The notes below the pieces were generated by a model. It searched no databases. It was not told the DNA's origin and saw only the letters and a list, made by a program, of their open reading frames with translations. The translations under genes were made by a program, and so were the position numbers. Source: Cytophagales bacterium (GTDB lineage Bacteria > Bacteroidota > Bacteroidia > Cytophagales > CCMP332). From it: a stretch of 64,000 nt of DNA. The DNA is taken from positions 1-64,000 of the forward strand of contig JANQSY010000055.1 of assembly GCA_028279065.1 (NCBI GenBank). The letters are read 5' to 3'. Shown piece after piece: positions 32,907 through 42,625 of this stretch; position 1 is the stretch's first letter; each line of letters opens with the position of its first letter.

Positions 32907-33839
32907 TCAGGCGCTGCCTATGGTTTCCTTCTTTCTCATTTTTCCTGCTGAGATCCCAAACATCATTTTAAATCTCCTACAGAAGTAGGCAGTATCCCGA
33001 AATCCTACATCCGAGCCAACTTCCCTTATGGATTTCTTGGTTGTCCTCAGGAGCTCAAGGGCTCTTTGCATACGTTGATATTCAACATAATCCTGAGGAT
33101 TGATCCCGGTATGGGCTTTAAAATACTGTCCCACATAATCTTCAGAGATACTGGCAACATTGGCTAGCACGCTGTTGGACAGGTCTCCTGCTATATTGCT
33201 TCTTACAAAGTTTAGAATCTCAATGAGCCTGGGGTCCTTGAAGTAATTCAGTTTAGTTGCGATCTTCTCGGTGAACATATGGTTGTCCACCAGATATCTG
33301 AAAACTTCTACGGACACAGCCTCAGAATATGCTCTTAAGACTTTTACATTTCCCAGGAAATCATTGTTTGCTTCCCTCGCAAGGTTAACAACAAGGTTTT
33401 TGATCCTTGGAGAATCCCTGATGATAAAAGAGGGAAGGTCTAAGGATGTATAGAAGTTTATCGAGCGAAAAGCCTTTGTTTCAACTTCGGCAATTGTAAA
33501 AGAGCCAAAAGGAGATTTGACCGGTTCATCTGCCAGAACCTTTTCTGCGAAAGCATCCGGATTTGTTCGGAATGCTTCATTGTTGATCGACGGAAGATTT
33601 TCTTCCTTTCCCGCACCAAAAACCAATGTAAGTTTTCTACCAGAAGGGACAAAAATTATGTCCCCCTCCTTAAAATTTTCTTCAAATTCCGGGGATTGGA
33701 TATTTGAAGTATTTAAAAGAACCAAGCCATCACCGATGGGGCGATAATCCTTGATCTGGTGTGGCCGTTTAACAATGTAATTGCTGGCCTCAGTAAAGGT
33801 AATGGTTAGGGAATCGAGAATTCCTGCGTAGTTTCCCAT
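32907..33839 (-). CDS. AraC family transcriptional regulator
   Basis: The 310-residue protein has an N-terminal sensing region of unknown ligand and a C-terminal pair of helix-turn-helix motifs: DYVGQYFKAHTGINPQDYVEYQRMQRALELL (about 225-255 in all) and SIREVGSDVGFRDTAYFCRRFKMMFG. The second motif matches the AraC family signature. Target genes are unknown; nothing adjacent is obviously regulated. Confidence 0.85.
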   Translation of the reverse strand: MGNYAGILDSLTITFTEASNYIVKRPHQIKDYRPIGDGLVLLNTSNIQSPEFEENFKEGDIIFVPSGRKLTLVFGAGKEENLPSINNEAFRTNPDAFAEKVLADEPVKSPFGSFTIAEVETKAFRSINFYTSLDLPSFIIRDSPRIKNLVVNLAREANNDFLGNVKVLRAYSEAVSVEVFRYLVDNHMFTEKIATKLNYFKDPRLIEILNFVRSNIAGDLSNSVLANVASISEDYVGQYFKAHTGINPQDYVEYQRMQRALELLRTTKKSIREVGSDVGFRDTAYFCRRFKMMFGISAGKMRKKETIGSA

Positions 33840-33938
33840 AACAAGCCTATTTAAATCAGGGCCTAGTTAGCAAAAAAAACCAACTATAACCAACACTTTA
33901 TAAAAAAGGGGATGTTAGATTTTTAATAAAATGTATAA

Positions 33939-35078
33939 TTATTTGAGCAGATCTCTGGCTATAACGATTCTTTGGATCTCTGACGTGCCCTCATAGATCT
34001 GGGTGATCTTGGCATCTCTCATCAACCTTTCCACATGATACTCTTTCACATAACCATAACCACCATGGATCTGAACCGCTTCCACCGAAACCTTCATGGC
34101 TACCTCTGATGCATAAAGTTTAGCCATTGCTGCTTCCCTTGCAAACGGCTTTCCATTATCCTTCAACCACGCAGCCCTAAGGATCATAAGCCGGGCGGCA
34201 TCAATCTCAGTAGCCATATCAGAAAGCTTGAACTGAATTGCCTGGTGTTGCGAGATCGGTTTCCCGAAAGCTGACCTTTCTTTTGAATATTTTAATGCCA
34301 ACTCATAAGCTCCGGAAGCAATTCCCAATGCCTGGGAAGCAATCCCGATCCTTCCACCGTTTAGGGTGGTCATAGCGAAGTTGAATCCGAAGCCATCCTC
34401 TCCAATTCTATTCTCCTTAGGAACCTTTACATCACCGAACATCAAGGAATGGGTATCTGAGCTTCTGATCCCGAGCTTGTCCTCTTTCTTTCCAACCACA
34501 AATCCATCCAAGCCTTTTTCAATGATCAGACAGTTGATTCCCTTATGCCTTTTTTCAGGGTCTGTCTGGGCCATCACAAGACAAACATCTGAGATGCCAC
34601 CATTGGTGATCCAGTTTTTTGTGCCATTCACAAGGTAGTGGTCACCCTTGTCTTCAGCGGTTGTCCTTTGAGAAGTGGCATCAGATCCTGCCTCAGGTTC
34701 CGAAAGGCAAAACGCGCCAATGTTCTCTCCTGTTGAGAGCTTAGTAAGATATTTTTGCTTCTGTTCCTCGGATCCAAATTTTTCAAGACCCCAACAAACC
34801 AAAGAGTTGTTGACAGACATAATGACCGCTGAAGAAGCGTCAACCTTGGAGATCTCTTCCATGGCAAGAACATATGAGATCGTATCCATTCCCCCGCCAT
34901 TATATTTGGGATCAACCATCATTCCCAGAAATCCCATTTCACCAAGTTTTTTTACCAAGCTCAGGTCAACCTTCTGTTCGTTATCCCTCTCAATAATCCC
35001 CGGTAAAAGCTCCATATTGGCAAAATCCCTGGCCGCATCCCGGACAGCGATCTGCTCTTCAGTCAGTTCAAAATGCAT
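33939..35078 (-). CDS. Acyl-CoA dehydrogenase, short-chain type
   Basis: The 379-residue FAD enzyme has the family signatures CLSEPEAGSDA (about 124-134) and the catalytic Glu363 in QIYEGTSEIQR, a position shared by butyryl-CoA and short-chain dehydrogenases. It introduces the first double bond in acyl-CoA oxidation. Chain-length preference is inferred. Last gene of the panC operon by spacing (13 bases after the protease gene). Confidence 0.92.
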   Translation of the reverse strand: MHFELTEEQIAVRDAARDFANMELLPGIIERDNEQKVDLSLVKKLGEMGFLGMMVDPKYNGGGMDTISYVLAMEEISKVDASSAVIMSVNNSLVCWGLEKFGSEEQKQKYLTKLSTGENIGAFCLSEPEAGSDATSQRTTAEDKGDHYLVNGTKNWITNGGISDVCLVMAQTDPEKRHKGINCLIIEKGLDGFVVGKKEDKLGIRSSDTHSLMFGDVKVPKENRIGEDGFGFNFAMTTLNGGRIGIASQALGIASGAYELALKYSKERSAFGKPISQHQAIQFKLSDMATEIDAARLMILRAAWLKDNGKPFAREAAMAKLYASEVAMKVSVEAVQIHGGYGYVKEYHVERLMRDAKITQIYEGTSEIQRIVIARDLLK

Positions 35079-35091
35079 ATATGAGGTCTAA

Positions 35092-35784
35092 TCAATCTCT
35101 GTTTCCTAGAAAAATGGAAACGTAATATAGCAAAGTTACCAAAGAACCGATTGCAGCAACCACATAGGTCATGGCCGCCCAGTTCAACGCGTCTTTGGCC
35201 TGTTCATGTTCTTGAGAATTAACTACTCCGGTAGAGCTTATCCATGCAAGTGCCCTTTTTGAGGCATCGAATTCTACAGGCAAGGTAACAAAGGCAAACA
35301 GAGTAAAAACCGTGTAGGCTCCAATGATCACCATCAATACCAGATCCATTGGAAAGGCTGAAAAAAGAAAGAACCCCCCAAAAAGGCTGGCGATAAAAAT
35401 GAAGTTGATAATCCTGGCGCTGACCGCTTGAACAGGAACCAATGCAGATCTGAATTCAAGCATGCTATAGGCCTTAGCATGCTGGACAGCGTGGCCACAT
35501 TCATGAGAAGACACCGCAGCGGCTGCAGCGTTCCTTCCGGAGTAAACTTCCGGACTTAGGTTAACGGTTTTGTTAGTGGGGTTATAATGGTCCGTCAGCT
35601 TTCCTGGTACTGAAACCACCTGGACGTCATAGATTCCGTTGTCTTGCAACATCTTTTCGGCGATCTCCTTTCCCGACATATTACTGGAGATCGGTGTCTT
35701 TGAATATTTTCTGAACTTGCCTTTCAGCCTTGAGGAAACCGCAAAGCTGATGATCATAAAGAACACGGCGATTACAATTATCAT
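35092..35784 (-). CDS. Membrane zinc metallopeptidase, YugP family
   Basis: The 230-residue protein has an N-terminal membrane helix and two or more C-terminal ones, with the zinc motif HECGH (about residues 93-97, SSHECGHAVQHA) in the cytoplasmic or membrane-edge domain. The YugP family (neutral zinc metallopeptidase) is widespread and its substrates are unknown. Between rfaE2 and the acyl-CoA dehydrogenase. Confidence 0.85.
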   Translation of the reverse strand: MIIVIAVFFMIISFAVSSRLKGKFRKYSKTPISSNMSGKEIAEKMLQDNGIYDVQVVSVPGKLTDHYNPTNKTVNLSPEVYSGRNAAAAAVSSHECGHAVQHAKAYSMLEFRSALVPVQAVSARIINFIFIASLFGGFFLFSAFPMDLVLMVIIGAYTVFTLFAFVTLPVEFDASKRALAWISSTGVVNSQEHEQAKDALNWAAMTYVVAAIGSLVTLLYYVSIFLGNRD

Positions 35785-35788
35785 ACTC

Positions 35789-36265
35789 CTAGTTTTTTAA
35801 CTTTTCAATAATGCTTGTGGTTGAATAACCTTCCACCAATGGAATGGTTTCAACCTTTCCTCCATTCTCCATAACAACATCTGCGCCAACGATATTGTCC
35901 AGCGTATAATCATTTCCTTTTACCAAAATGTCTGGCAAAATGGCAGAAATCAGGTCGCCAGGTGTGTCCTCATCAAATAAAATGACAGCATCGATGAACT
36001 CAAGGGAAGCCATGACCCTTGCCCTGGAATCCTGATCCTGGAGAGGTCTTTGGTCTCCCTTTAATCTTTTTACGGATGCATCGGTGTTCAGCCCAAGAAC
36101 CAAATAATCACCAAGGTCTCTTGCCTTTTCAAGATAATCCACATGGCCTTTATGTAGGATATCAAAACAACCATTTGAAAAAACAAGCTTCTTTTTCTCA
36201 GCCTTCAATTGTTCACGGATTCGGATGAATTCCTCAAGGTCAAGGATCTTTTCTTTTGAGTTCAT
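35789..36265 (-). CDS. rfaE2: Heptose 1-phosphate adenylyltransferase (RfaE/HldE domain II)
   Basis: The 158-residue nucleotidyltransferase has the family's KKLVFSNGCFDILHKGHVDYL (HxGH) and GNDYTLDNIVGADVV. It adds AMP to D-glycero-beta-D-manno-heptose 1-phosphate in the route to ADP-heptose for lipopolysaccharide. It is the stand-alone form; the kinase domain of bifunctional HldE is not here. It shares 4 bases with the membrane protein gene upstream. Confidence 0.9.
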   Translation of the reverse strand: MNSKEKILDLEEFIRIREQLKAEKKKLVFSNGCFDILHKGHVDYLEKARDLGDYLVLGLNTDASVKRLKGDQRPLQDQDSRARVMASLEFIDAVILFDEDTPGDLISAILPDILVKGNDYTLDNIVGADVVMENGGKVETIPLVEGYSTTSIIEKLKN

Positions 36266-37263
36266 GCTTGAGCTTTTTTTGACCTGTTGGCAAGAAATAC
36301 CCCAATCAGAAAACAGATACCACCACCCACAAAATAAAGTGCCAATTGGGATGCATGCATAAGAGTGGCATAAACCAGGGCATCATCCTGGGAGATCCCG
36401 TAGAAAACCAAAGTTGTCGAAATAAACAAATGATATGCCCCTATCCCTCCCTGAACCGGTACGAGCATCGCAATTCCGCTCATGACCAAAACAGTGAGCC
36501 CAGCCTCCCAATTTAGTCCGGAAGTCGCGGGAATGGAGAAGAAAACCAGATAGCTCATAAAAAAATACATGATCCAGATCGCCAGTGTATTAAAAATAAA
36601 TAGGGGCTTGTTCTTCACGTACCTAATGCTTTTCACTCCTTTGCCCACATTCCTGAAAAATGATCTGAGCTTGGCTAGAAAGCGTTTTCCCACAAGCCTT
36701 CTCAAACCATAAAGGATCCCTGCAACCAACACCATAACCCCCAGAACAATGAAAAGAGTATAGTTAGGGCCTTCCGGTTCGCCAGATTGGGGGACCTGAG
36801 CTACAGAAGCTTCATAGATCTTTGCGAATAGATCAAAATTTATTGTCAGGGCTACCATGATCAGGACTATGATGGTCAGAACGTCAAATGCCCGTTCAGC
36901 TACCACAGTTCCTAGCGAAACCTCGAAAGGGATCTGATCCGTCCTTCTGATCAGCTCCGCCCTGGAAAGTTCTCCAGCCCTAGGTATGATGATATTCATG
37001 AAATACCCGAACATAATGGCCAGGAGGACCCTGAAAGTGGATGGTCGATACCCAATAGGAAGGTATAATTGCCTCCAGCGCGATGCCCTGGCAACATGAC
37101 TTATCATGGAGGCAACAAAGCTTAGGAGGATCCATCGGAAATCGGCCCCCTTAATATCTTCGAAGATCTCAGATAGATCCTGATTTCGGAAAACCGCCCA
37201 GACAAGAACCGCTGAAAGCAGCAGTGGGATCCCGATCTTAAGTATCTTTTTAACTTCCGTCAA
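36262..37263 (-). CDS. LPG synthase-like integral membrane protein (UPF0104)
   Basis: The 333-residue protein has about eight membrane helices and signatures of the flippase-like family: SRAELIRR (about 98-105), GTVVAERAFDVLTI and PVQGGIGAYHLFISTTLVFYGIS. It is related to the membrane domain of lysylphosphatidylglycerol synthase, but lacks the soluble catalytic domain. A role in lipid or sugar-lipid transport across the inner membrane is possible. panD starts 6 bases away. Confidence 0.82.
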   Translation of the reverse strand: MTEVKKILKIGIPLLLSAVLVWAVFRNQDLSEIFEDIKGADFRWILLSFVASMISHVARASRWRQLYLPIGYRPSTFRVLLAIMFGYFMNIIIPRAGELSRAELIRRTDQIPFEVSLGTVVAERAFDVLTIIVLIMVALTINFDLFAKIYEASVAQVPQSGEPEGPNYTLFIVLGVMVLVAGILYGLRRLVGKRFLAKLRSFFRNVGKGVKSIRYVKNKPLFIFNTLAIWIMYFFMSYLVFFSIPATSGLNWEAGLTVLVMSGIAMLVPVQGGIGAYHLFISTTLVFYGISQDDALVYATLMHASQLALYFVGGGICFLIGVFLANRSKKAQA

Positions 37264-37268
37264 TCTGG

Positions 37269-37616
37269 TCAGCTGACTTTGTTGTCAGGATCGGGAAAGA
37301 TGAGTATGGGTTTATGGTTGCTTACCTGGGATTTATCAATAATCCCATAAGATATCACTATGACGATATCTCCAACCTGGACTTTTCTGGCAGCAGGGCC
37401 GTTCAGGGATACTTCTCCGGTTCCCTTTTCGCCGGTGATAACATAAGTTTCCAGTCGCTCACCATTGTTGAGGTTTACCACCTGGACCTTTTCATTTTCA
37501 TGAATGTCAGCAGCCTCCATCAATAGCGGATCTAAAGAGATGCTTCCTACATAATGAAGCTCCGCATTGGTAACCTTTACGCGATGGATCTTTGATTTTA
37601 ATACTTCTATCTGCAT
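37269..37616 (-). CDS. panD: Aspartate 1-decarboxylase proenzyme
   Basis: The 115-residue proenzyme makes beta-alanine for pantothenate. Self-cleavage is expected between Gly24 and Ser25 (HYVGSISLDP), giving the pyruvoyl group; the numbering from ATG at 37616 matches E. coli. Lys9, Tyr58 equivalents and SLNGPAARKVQVGD are present. An upstream TTG two codons earlier is less likely. Operon with panC. Confidence 0.92.
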   Translation of the reverse strand: MQIEVLKSKIHRVKVTNAELHYVGSISLDPLLMEAADIHENEKVQVVNLNNGERLETYVITGEKGTGEVSLNGPAARKVQVGDIVIVISYGIIDKSQVSNHKPILIFPDPDNKVS

Positions 37617-37677
37617 GGCCAAAAAGGCTCTAGGGCTGCAAAATTAAACCTTTAACTGGGTTTTAGCTTAATTCTGA

Positions 37678-38547
37678 TCAAAGAAGTTCAAGAGTCTCCA
37701 GTTCCCCTGTGAAGATGAGATTATCAATCAATCTTATTCCGTCTACCCATATGGCACCACAAATGGCGTAAGTCTCCCCTTTTCTTATTTGGGTCACCTC
37801 AGAAAGGTCCTCTATATTCCCAATATCCAGGTATTCATATTCCGCTCCTGAGCCCTTAATGATTTGCCTGGAAGACTGCAGGGAAACATCAATTCCTTTT
37901 CCCTCCTTTAATAATCTCACGAAGGAATTTAAAGCATTAGAAAGGACCAATGCATCCTTCTTCCCTTTCTCGCTTAACCTGAGATTCCTTGAGGACAAAG
38001 CCAGCCCCGAAGCCTCCCGAACAGTGGGCACCCCCACTACCTTGATTCCAAAACCAAGGTCCCTTTCCAAGGTTCGGATTACCAAAAACTGTTGAAGGTC
38101 TTTGAGCCCAAAGTAGGCCTTATCGGGTTGGACACAATTAAAAAACTTGGCGACAACTATACCCACACCGTTGAAGTGCCCTGGACGGTTAGCTCCCTCC
38201 ATCACTTTTTCCAAATTTCCAAAGTCCAAGCTGAGTCCAGGCGCCTCGGAGTAGAACTCTTCTGCAATGGGAAGAAATACAATGTCACAACCCTCCTTAT
38301 TAAGTTTCTCCTTGTCAGCATCAAGGGTGCTGGGATAATTTTCGTAGTCTTCCTTTTGATTGAATTGCAGAGGGTTAACAAATATGCTGACCACCAAAAT
38401 CTTGTTCTGTTCCCTTGCATTTCGAACAAGGGATATATGACCTTCGTGCAAGGCGCCCATGGTAGGAACAAAACCGATAGAATTGCCTTTTGACCTTTCC
38501 CCGTGGCAAAATTCCCTAAGCGATTTTGAGTCTTTTATGATTCTCAT
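37678..38547 (-). CDS. panC: Pantothenate synthetase
   Basis: The 289-residue ligase joins pantoate and beta-alanine. The nucleotide-binding motif GALHEGHISL (about 32-41), VSIFVNPLQFN and GLKDLQQFLVI are visible, with SSRN near 190 as the KMSKS equivalent. Length is typical. It heads a minus-strand operon with panD. Divergent from the glycogen-synthase-like gene. Confidence 0.95.
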   Translation of the reverse strand: MRIIKDSKSLREFCHGERSKGNSIGFVPTMGALHEGHISLVRNAREQNKILVVSIFVNPLQFNQKEDYENYPSTLDADKEKLNKEGCDIVFLPIAEEFYSEAPGLSLDFGNLEKVMEGANRPGHFNGVGIVVAKFFNCVQPDKAYFGLKDLQQFLVIRTLERDLGFGIKVVGVPTVREASGLALSSRNLRLSEKGKKDALVLSNALNSFVRLLKEGKGIDVSLQSSRQIIKGSGAEYEYLDIGNIEDLSEVTQIRKGETYAICGAIWVDGIRLIDNLIFTGELETLELL

Positions 38548-38584
38548 TTAGACTTCGGGATCAAAACGGATAATGGCCTAAACC

Positions 38585-38615
38585 TTGAGAAAAAGGAAAA
38601 AAATCCATATTTTTG
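38585..38615 (+). promoter_or_regulatory. Consensus promoter for the glycogen-synthase-like/DUF4270/glmS run
   Basis: TTG (38585-38587), 20 bases, TATTTTTG (38608-38615), 32 bases before the ATG. Both elements fit the Bacteroidota consensus. Confidence 0.65.
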
Positions 38616-38647
38616 TACGCCATTTCGAAATTTAACTCCAGAAAAAT

Positions 38648-39469
38648 ATGGCTAATCAAAGGCTTAGGATACTTTACGCATCATCAGAGATCAATCCATT
38701 TCTTCAGACTTCCAAAGTAGCAGATTTTGTTAGGAAACTCCCGCAGGGGATGCAAGAGAAGGGCATGGAGATCAGGATCCTTGTTCCAAGGTTCGGATTG
38801 ATCAATGAAAGGAAGAACAGATTGCATGAAGTAGTGAGGTTGTCTGGGATCAACATCCCGATAGGAAACGAGGAAAAACCACTTGTGATCAAGGTTGCCT
38901 CGATTCCAAATGCCAAAATGCAGGTTTATTTCATTGACAACGAAGACTATTTCCACAGGAAATCCGTTTTCTATGATCAGAACAACAAATTCTATTCTGA
39001 CAATGGAGACAGAGCCATTTTCTTTTGCAAGGGTGTTCTCGAAACCGTTAAAAAGCTGGGTTGGGCACCGGATATTGTCCATTGTCATGACTGGATGACC
39101 GCATTGATCCCATTGTATTTGAAAACCACATACAAAAACGATCCTATCTTTAAGAATGCCAAGACCATATTTTCGGTCTATGACAATTTCTTCGATCATA
39201 AGTTCGCTGAGGATCTGCTTGAAAAAGCCAAAATGATGGACATCGATGAAGACCTATTGAGCCCGCTGAAATCAGTTGACTTCAATGGATTCATCAAGGT
39301 TGCTGCAAACTATGCCGACAAAGTGATCCAATTGGATGATCTTGACGAGGCTGACATGAAGAAGATCCTGGAAGACCTCGACAAGGAAAGCAAGAAGATC
39401 CAGACAATTGAATCCGGTGACGGAATGATCGATTCTCACCTTGAGTTATATAATGAACTTGCCGGCTAA
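38648..39469 (+). CDS. Glycogen/starch synthase N-terminal half as a separate protein
   Basis: The 273-residue protein matches only the GT5 N-terminal Rossmann domain of glycogen synthase (RILYASSEINPF, GDRAIFFCKGVLETV, DIVHCHDWMTALIPLYLKT). The C-terminal ADP-glucose-binding domain is absent, and the usual KVGGLxD motif near the N-terminus reads TSKVADFVRKLP. It may be non-catalytic or regulatory. In other Bacteroidota the same protein also lies between panC and DUF4270, so this is a lineage trait, not a broken gene. Confidence 0.75.
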   Translation: MANQRLRILYASSEINPFLQTSKVADFVRKLPQGMQEKGMEIRILVPRFGLINERKNRLHEVVRLSGINIPIGNEEKPLVIKVASIPNAKMQVYFIDNEDYFHRKSVFYDQNNKFYSDNGDRAIFFCKGVLETVKKLGWAPDIVHCHDWMTALIPLYLKTTYKNDPIFKNAKTIFSVYDNFFDHKFAEDLLEKAKMMDIDEDLLSPLKSVDFNGFIKVAANYADKVIQLDDLDEADMKKILEDLDKESKKIQTIESGDGMIDSHLELYNELAG

Positions 39470-40778
39470 ACCGGAATCAAATATCTCATTTATAAATAGG
39501 CTGGCGATATTCTTATTGCCAGCCATTTTTCTTTGTGCCTGCCAGGGATCGGGTGATAATATCAGTTCTTCAACCCTTCAATCAAATGGTGATTACGAGG
39601 TGGTGTTTACCGATACCTTCACCATAGAGTGTTCAACTTTCTTGAGGGATTCAGTCAATACCTCCTTCCCTGTAAATTATCTTGTGGGAGAGTTCAGCAA
39701 CGAAACCTACGGGAAGGTCAACTGCAATAGTTTCTTTCAGGTTACTCTGAACAATGATGATTTTGCCCCCGGCTCAGGTATCACTTTTGACTCCATGGTC
39801 CTGGTCCTTACTCCGAATTATATATATGGTGCCGAAAACGGGCAGATCAGGATGGGGGTGCATCGATTAAAAGAGGCACTTTCTGTGGATAGTTTTTATT
39901 ATTCTTTCAGTAAAACCGACTATGAAAAGGAGCCCCTGGTTGAGATTTCATTTACCAGCGATGAGCTGGGAGGTAATAGTCTGAGGATACCGCTCAATGA
40001 GCTTGGGGAGGAGATCAATGAAAAGCTCGATGACGTTGAATTCTCATCTGTGTACTTCTCCGATAATGATGCATTTGTTACCTATTTAAAGGGTTTCGCT
40101 CTGATAACTCAATTATCGGAGAACTCTGTAATAGGTTGGTCATCTGAAAACTCCCAAAATACCAGCCAAACAGGGCTATATTTCTACTACACCTTTGTGC
40201 TTGATGAAGACACCATACATGATGAATACCGCTTTGGGATAAATGAAAATGCGCAGGGATACAATCAGTTGGTCTCAGAGAGGCCTTCCATACTGAATAC
40301 CCTGAGGAATAGTGGAGCTATCCTTCCAAGCGACATGACAGCCAACCAGGTTTTCATTCAGGCAGGCTCAGGAATCCTTCCAGAGATCAAAATCCCGGAT
40401 ATTCTGGAATTCCTTTCCAGTGCAGATAATCTGATCGTTAACCGTGCTGAGATCTATATCCCAAGCATTCAAAATGAGATCCCATTTTACGACCCCCCTC
40501 AAACCGTGTTTCTTTTTCAGTCAAATGAAAACCAGGATATCATCCCTTTTTCAGAAGGGGCTTTTGGTGAAATTGGTGTTGCTACCACCGTTGGCAATGA
40601 TTACCTCATCGATATTACCCAGTATTTTCAGTACCTCATTGAAGGAAGAGTTGAAAGTGAGGGTTACATTTTGCTACCTACACTGAATGGATCAAGTGTG
40701 AATCAATTCATATTCAATGATCAGACTTCAGAGGCTGGATCGATTCAATTATTGGTTTATTATATACCTGTTAACTAG
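39453..40778 (+). CDS. DUF4270 lipoprotein
   Basis: The 441-residue lipoprotein (FLCAC, Cys30 area) belongs to DUF4270, a family found in Bacteroidota and generally near the glycogen-synthase-like gene and glmS. It is beta-rich with a repeated beta-sandwich layout (DTFTIECSTFLRDSVNTS, NYLVGEFSNETYGKV at the start). Function is unknown; outer-membrane location is likely. Starts with ATG inside the previous gene (17-base overlap). glmS follows after 9 bases. Confidence 0.78.
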   Translation: MNLPAKPESNISFINRLAIFLLPAIFLCACQGSGDNISSSTLQSNGDYEVVFTDTFTIECSTFLRDSVNTSFPVNYLVGEFSNETYGKVNCNSFFQVTLNNDDFAPGSGITFDSMVLVLTPNYIYGAENGQIRMGVHRLKEALSVDSFYYSFSKTDYEKEPLVEISFTSDELGGNSLRIPLNELGEEINEKLDDVEFSSVYFSDNDAFVTYLKGFALITQLSENSVIGWSSENSQNTSQTGLYFYYTFVLDEDTIHDEYRFGINENAQGYNQLVSERPSILNTLRNSGAILPSDMTANQVFIQAGSGILPEIKIPDILEFLSSADNLIVNRAEIYIPSIQNEIPFYDPPQTVFLFQSNENQDIIPFSEGAFGEIGVATTVGNDYLIDITQYFQYLIEGRVESEGYILLPTLNGSSVNQFIFNDQTSEAGSIQLLVYYIPVN

Positions 40779-40787
40779 CTATCGAAT

Positions 40788-42623
40788 ATGTGCGGCATAG
40801 TGGCCTATATTGGCAAAAAAGAAGCCTTTCCAATAATCATGAAAGGCCTGAAAAGACTCGAATATCGAGGGTACGACAGTGCTGGGATCGCAATCCTTAA
40901 TGGCGGTCTTGATGTTTACAAAAAGAAAGGAAGGGTTCAGGACCTTGAGGATTTTCTTAAGGACAAGCCCATCCACGGAAATCTCGGTATGGGGCATACC
41001 CGTTGGGCCACGCACGGGGAACCAAACGATATCAACGCCCATCCACATTATTCCTCCACAAATCGCCATGCGATCATCCATAATGGAATAATCGAAAACT
41101 ACTCTTCTTTGAAGACCGAGCTTGAATCAAAGGGATACAAGTTCAAGTCAGAAACGGATTCAGAGGTATTCATAACCTTCATCGAATACATTCAGGAGAT
41201 CAATAAATGTCCTATTGAGGAGGCTGTTCGCTTGGCCATTAACGAGGTCGTGGGGGCTTATGCCATAGTCGTGATCAGTAAGGAATTCCCGAATCAGCTT
41301 ATTGCTGCAAGAAAAGGAAGCCCATTGGTGATCGGTGTGGGTGAGGATGAATTTTTCCTTGCATCGGATGCCACACCCATTGTGGAATATACCAACAAAG
41401 TGGTCTACCTGAATGATTTTGAGATCGCCAGTATCAAGGATGGAGAACTTAACATAAAAAATGCGGAAGATGTCAAGAAGACGCCGGTGATCCATGAGGT
41501 GGAACTGGCCCTTGAATCCATTGAAAAGGGAGGCTTTGAGCATTTTATGCTCAAGGAGATCTTCGAGCAACCCAAGTCGATCAGAGATAGTCTCAGAGGA
41601 AGGCTCAGACTCGATTCCGGAACAGTTGCCTTGGGAGGCATCAGGGAGTATTTCAATAAGTTCATCCAGGCTGATCGAATCATAATCATAGGATGTGGAA
41701 CCTCTTGGCATGCTGGGCTGGTAGCCGAGTATTTATTTGAAGAATTTGCAAGGATCCCTGTTGAGGTTGAATATGCATCGGAATTCAGGTACCGGAACCC
41801 TGTGATCAACGAAGGAGATGTGGTCATTGCGATCTCCCAATCCGGGGAAACAGCTGATACCCTTGCAGCCATGGAATTGGCAAAGCAAAAAGGAGCGATC
41901 ATTTTTGGGGTCTGTAATGTAGTGGGTTCTTCTATTGCGAGGTTCTCCCACGAGGGGGCATATACCCATGCCGGTCCGGAGATCGGGGTGGCAAGTACGA
42001 AGGCCTTCACCACCCAGATAACCGTACTGACTTTGATGGCCATGATGCTCTCCAATGCCCGCGGCACCATCAAACAAAGGACATTTCAGGAGATCCTGGT
42101 TGATCTTGAATCGATTCCTGAAAAGATCAGCAGGGTGCTGGAAAATGATGGCTATATCCAGGAACTTGCTGCGCAGTTCAAGGATTCTAAAAACTTTCTT
42201 TATTTGGGAAGGGGATATAATTTCCCTGTCGCTCTGGAAGGAGCTCTTAAGCTGAAGGAGATCTCCTATATCCATGCCGAGGGATATCCAGCTGCAGAAA
42301 TGAAACATGGTCCGATCGCGCTGATTGATGAAGAAATGCCGGTGGTGTTTATCGCAACGCGGGATTCATCCTATGAAAAGATCCTTAGCAATATTCAGGA
42401 GGTAAAAGCAAGGAAGGGGATAGTTATCGCAATTGTTACCGAAGGGGATAAACAGATCAAAGAGATCGCAGATCATACGATTGAAGTACCTCATGTCCAT
42501 GAAGCCTTAATGCCGATCGTATCAGTGGTTCCTTTGCAACTCCTTAGTTATCATATTGCTGTAATGCGGGGCACCAATGTGGATCAGCCAAGGAACCTGG
42601 CAAAGTCGGTCACTGTGGAATAG
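40788..42623 (+). CDS. glmS: Glutamine--fructose-6-phosphate aminotransferase (isomerizing)
   Basis: The 611-residue enzyme makes glucosamine 6-phosphate, the first step to UDP-GlcNAc. Cys2 after the initiator Met is the glutaminase nucleophile (MCGIVAYIG). Two SIS domains follow (about 285-420 and 455-590; GCGTSWHAGLVAEYL, SQSGETADTLAA). Ends DQPRNLAKSVTVE as in orthologues. No glmS ribozyme is seen in the 9-base gap. The convergent gene ends 2 bases away. Confidence 0.95.
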   Translation: MCGIVAYIGKKEAFPIIMKGLKRLEYRGYDSAGIAILNGGLDVYKKKGRVQDLEDFLKDKPIHGNLGMGHTRWATHGEPNDINAHPHYSSTNRHAIIHNGIIENYSSLKTELESKGYKFKSETDSEVFITFIEYIQEINKCPIEEAVRLAINEVVGAYAIVVISKEFPNQLIAARKGSPLVIGVGEDEFFLASDATPIVEYTNKVVYLNDFEIASIKDGELNIKNAEDVKKTPVIHEVELALESIEKGGFEHFMLKEIFEQPKSIRDSLRGRLRLDSGTVALGGIREYFNKFIQADRIIIIGCGTSWHAGLVAEYLFEEFARIPVEVEYASEFRYRNPVINEGDVVIAISQSGETADTLAAMELAKQKGAIIFGVCNVVGSSIARFSHEGAYTHAGPEIGVASTKAFTTQITVLTLMAMMLSNARGTIKQRTFQEILVDLESIPEKISRVLENDGYIQELAAQFKDSKNFLYLGRGYNFPVALEGALKLKEISYIHAEGYPAAEMKHGPIALIDEEMPVVFIATRDSSYEKILSNIQEVKARKGIVIAIVTEGDKQIKEIADHTIEVPHVHEALMPIVSVVPLQLLSYHIAVMRGTNVDQPRNLAKSVTVE

Positions 42624-42625
42624 GA

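Noticed and set aside
38648-39469. Glycogen synthase truncated by a frameshift
   Set aside because: No remnant of the C-terminal domain lies downstream in any frame; DUF4270 follows directly, so the short form is natural.
40779-40787. glmS ribozyme
   Set aside because: Only nine bases separate DUF4270 and glmS; no room and no such structure.
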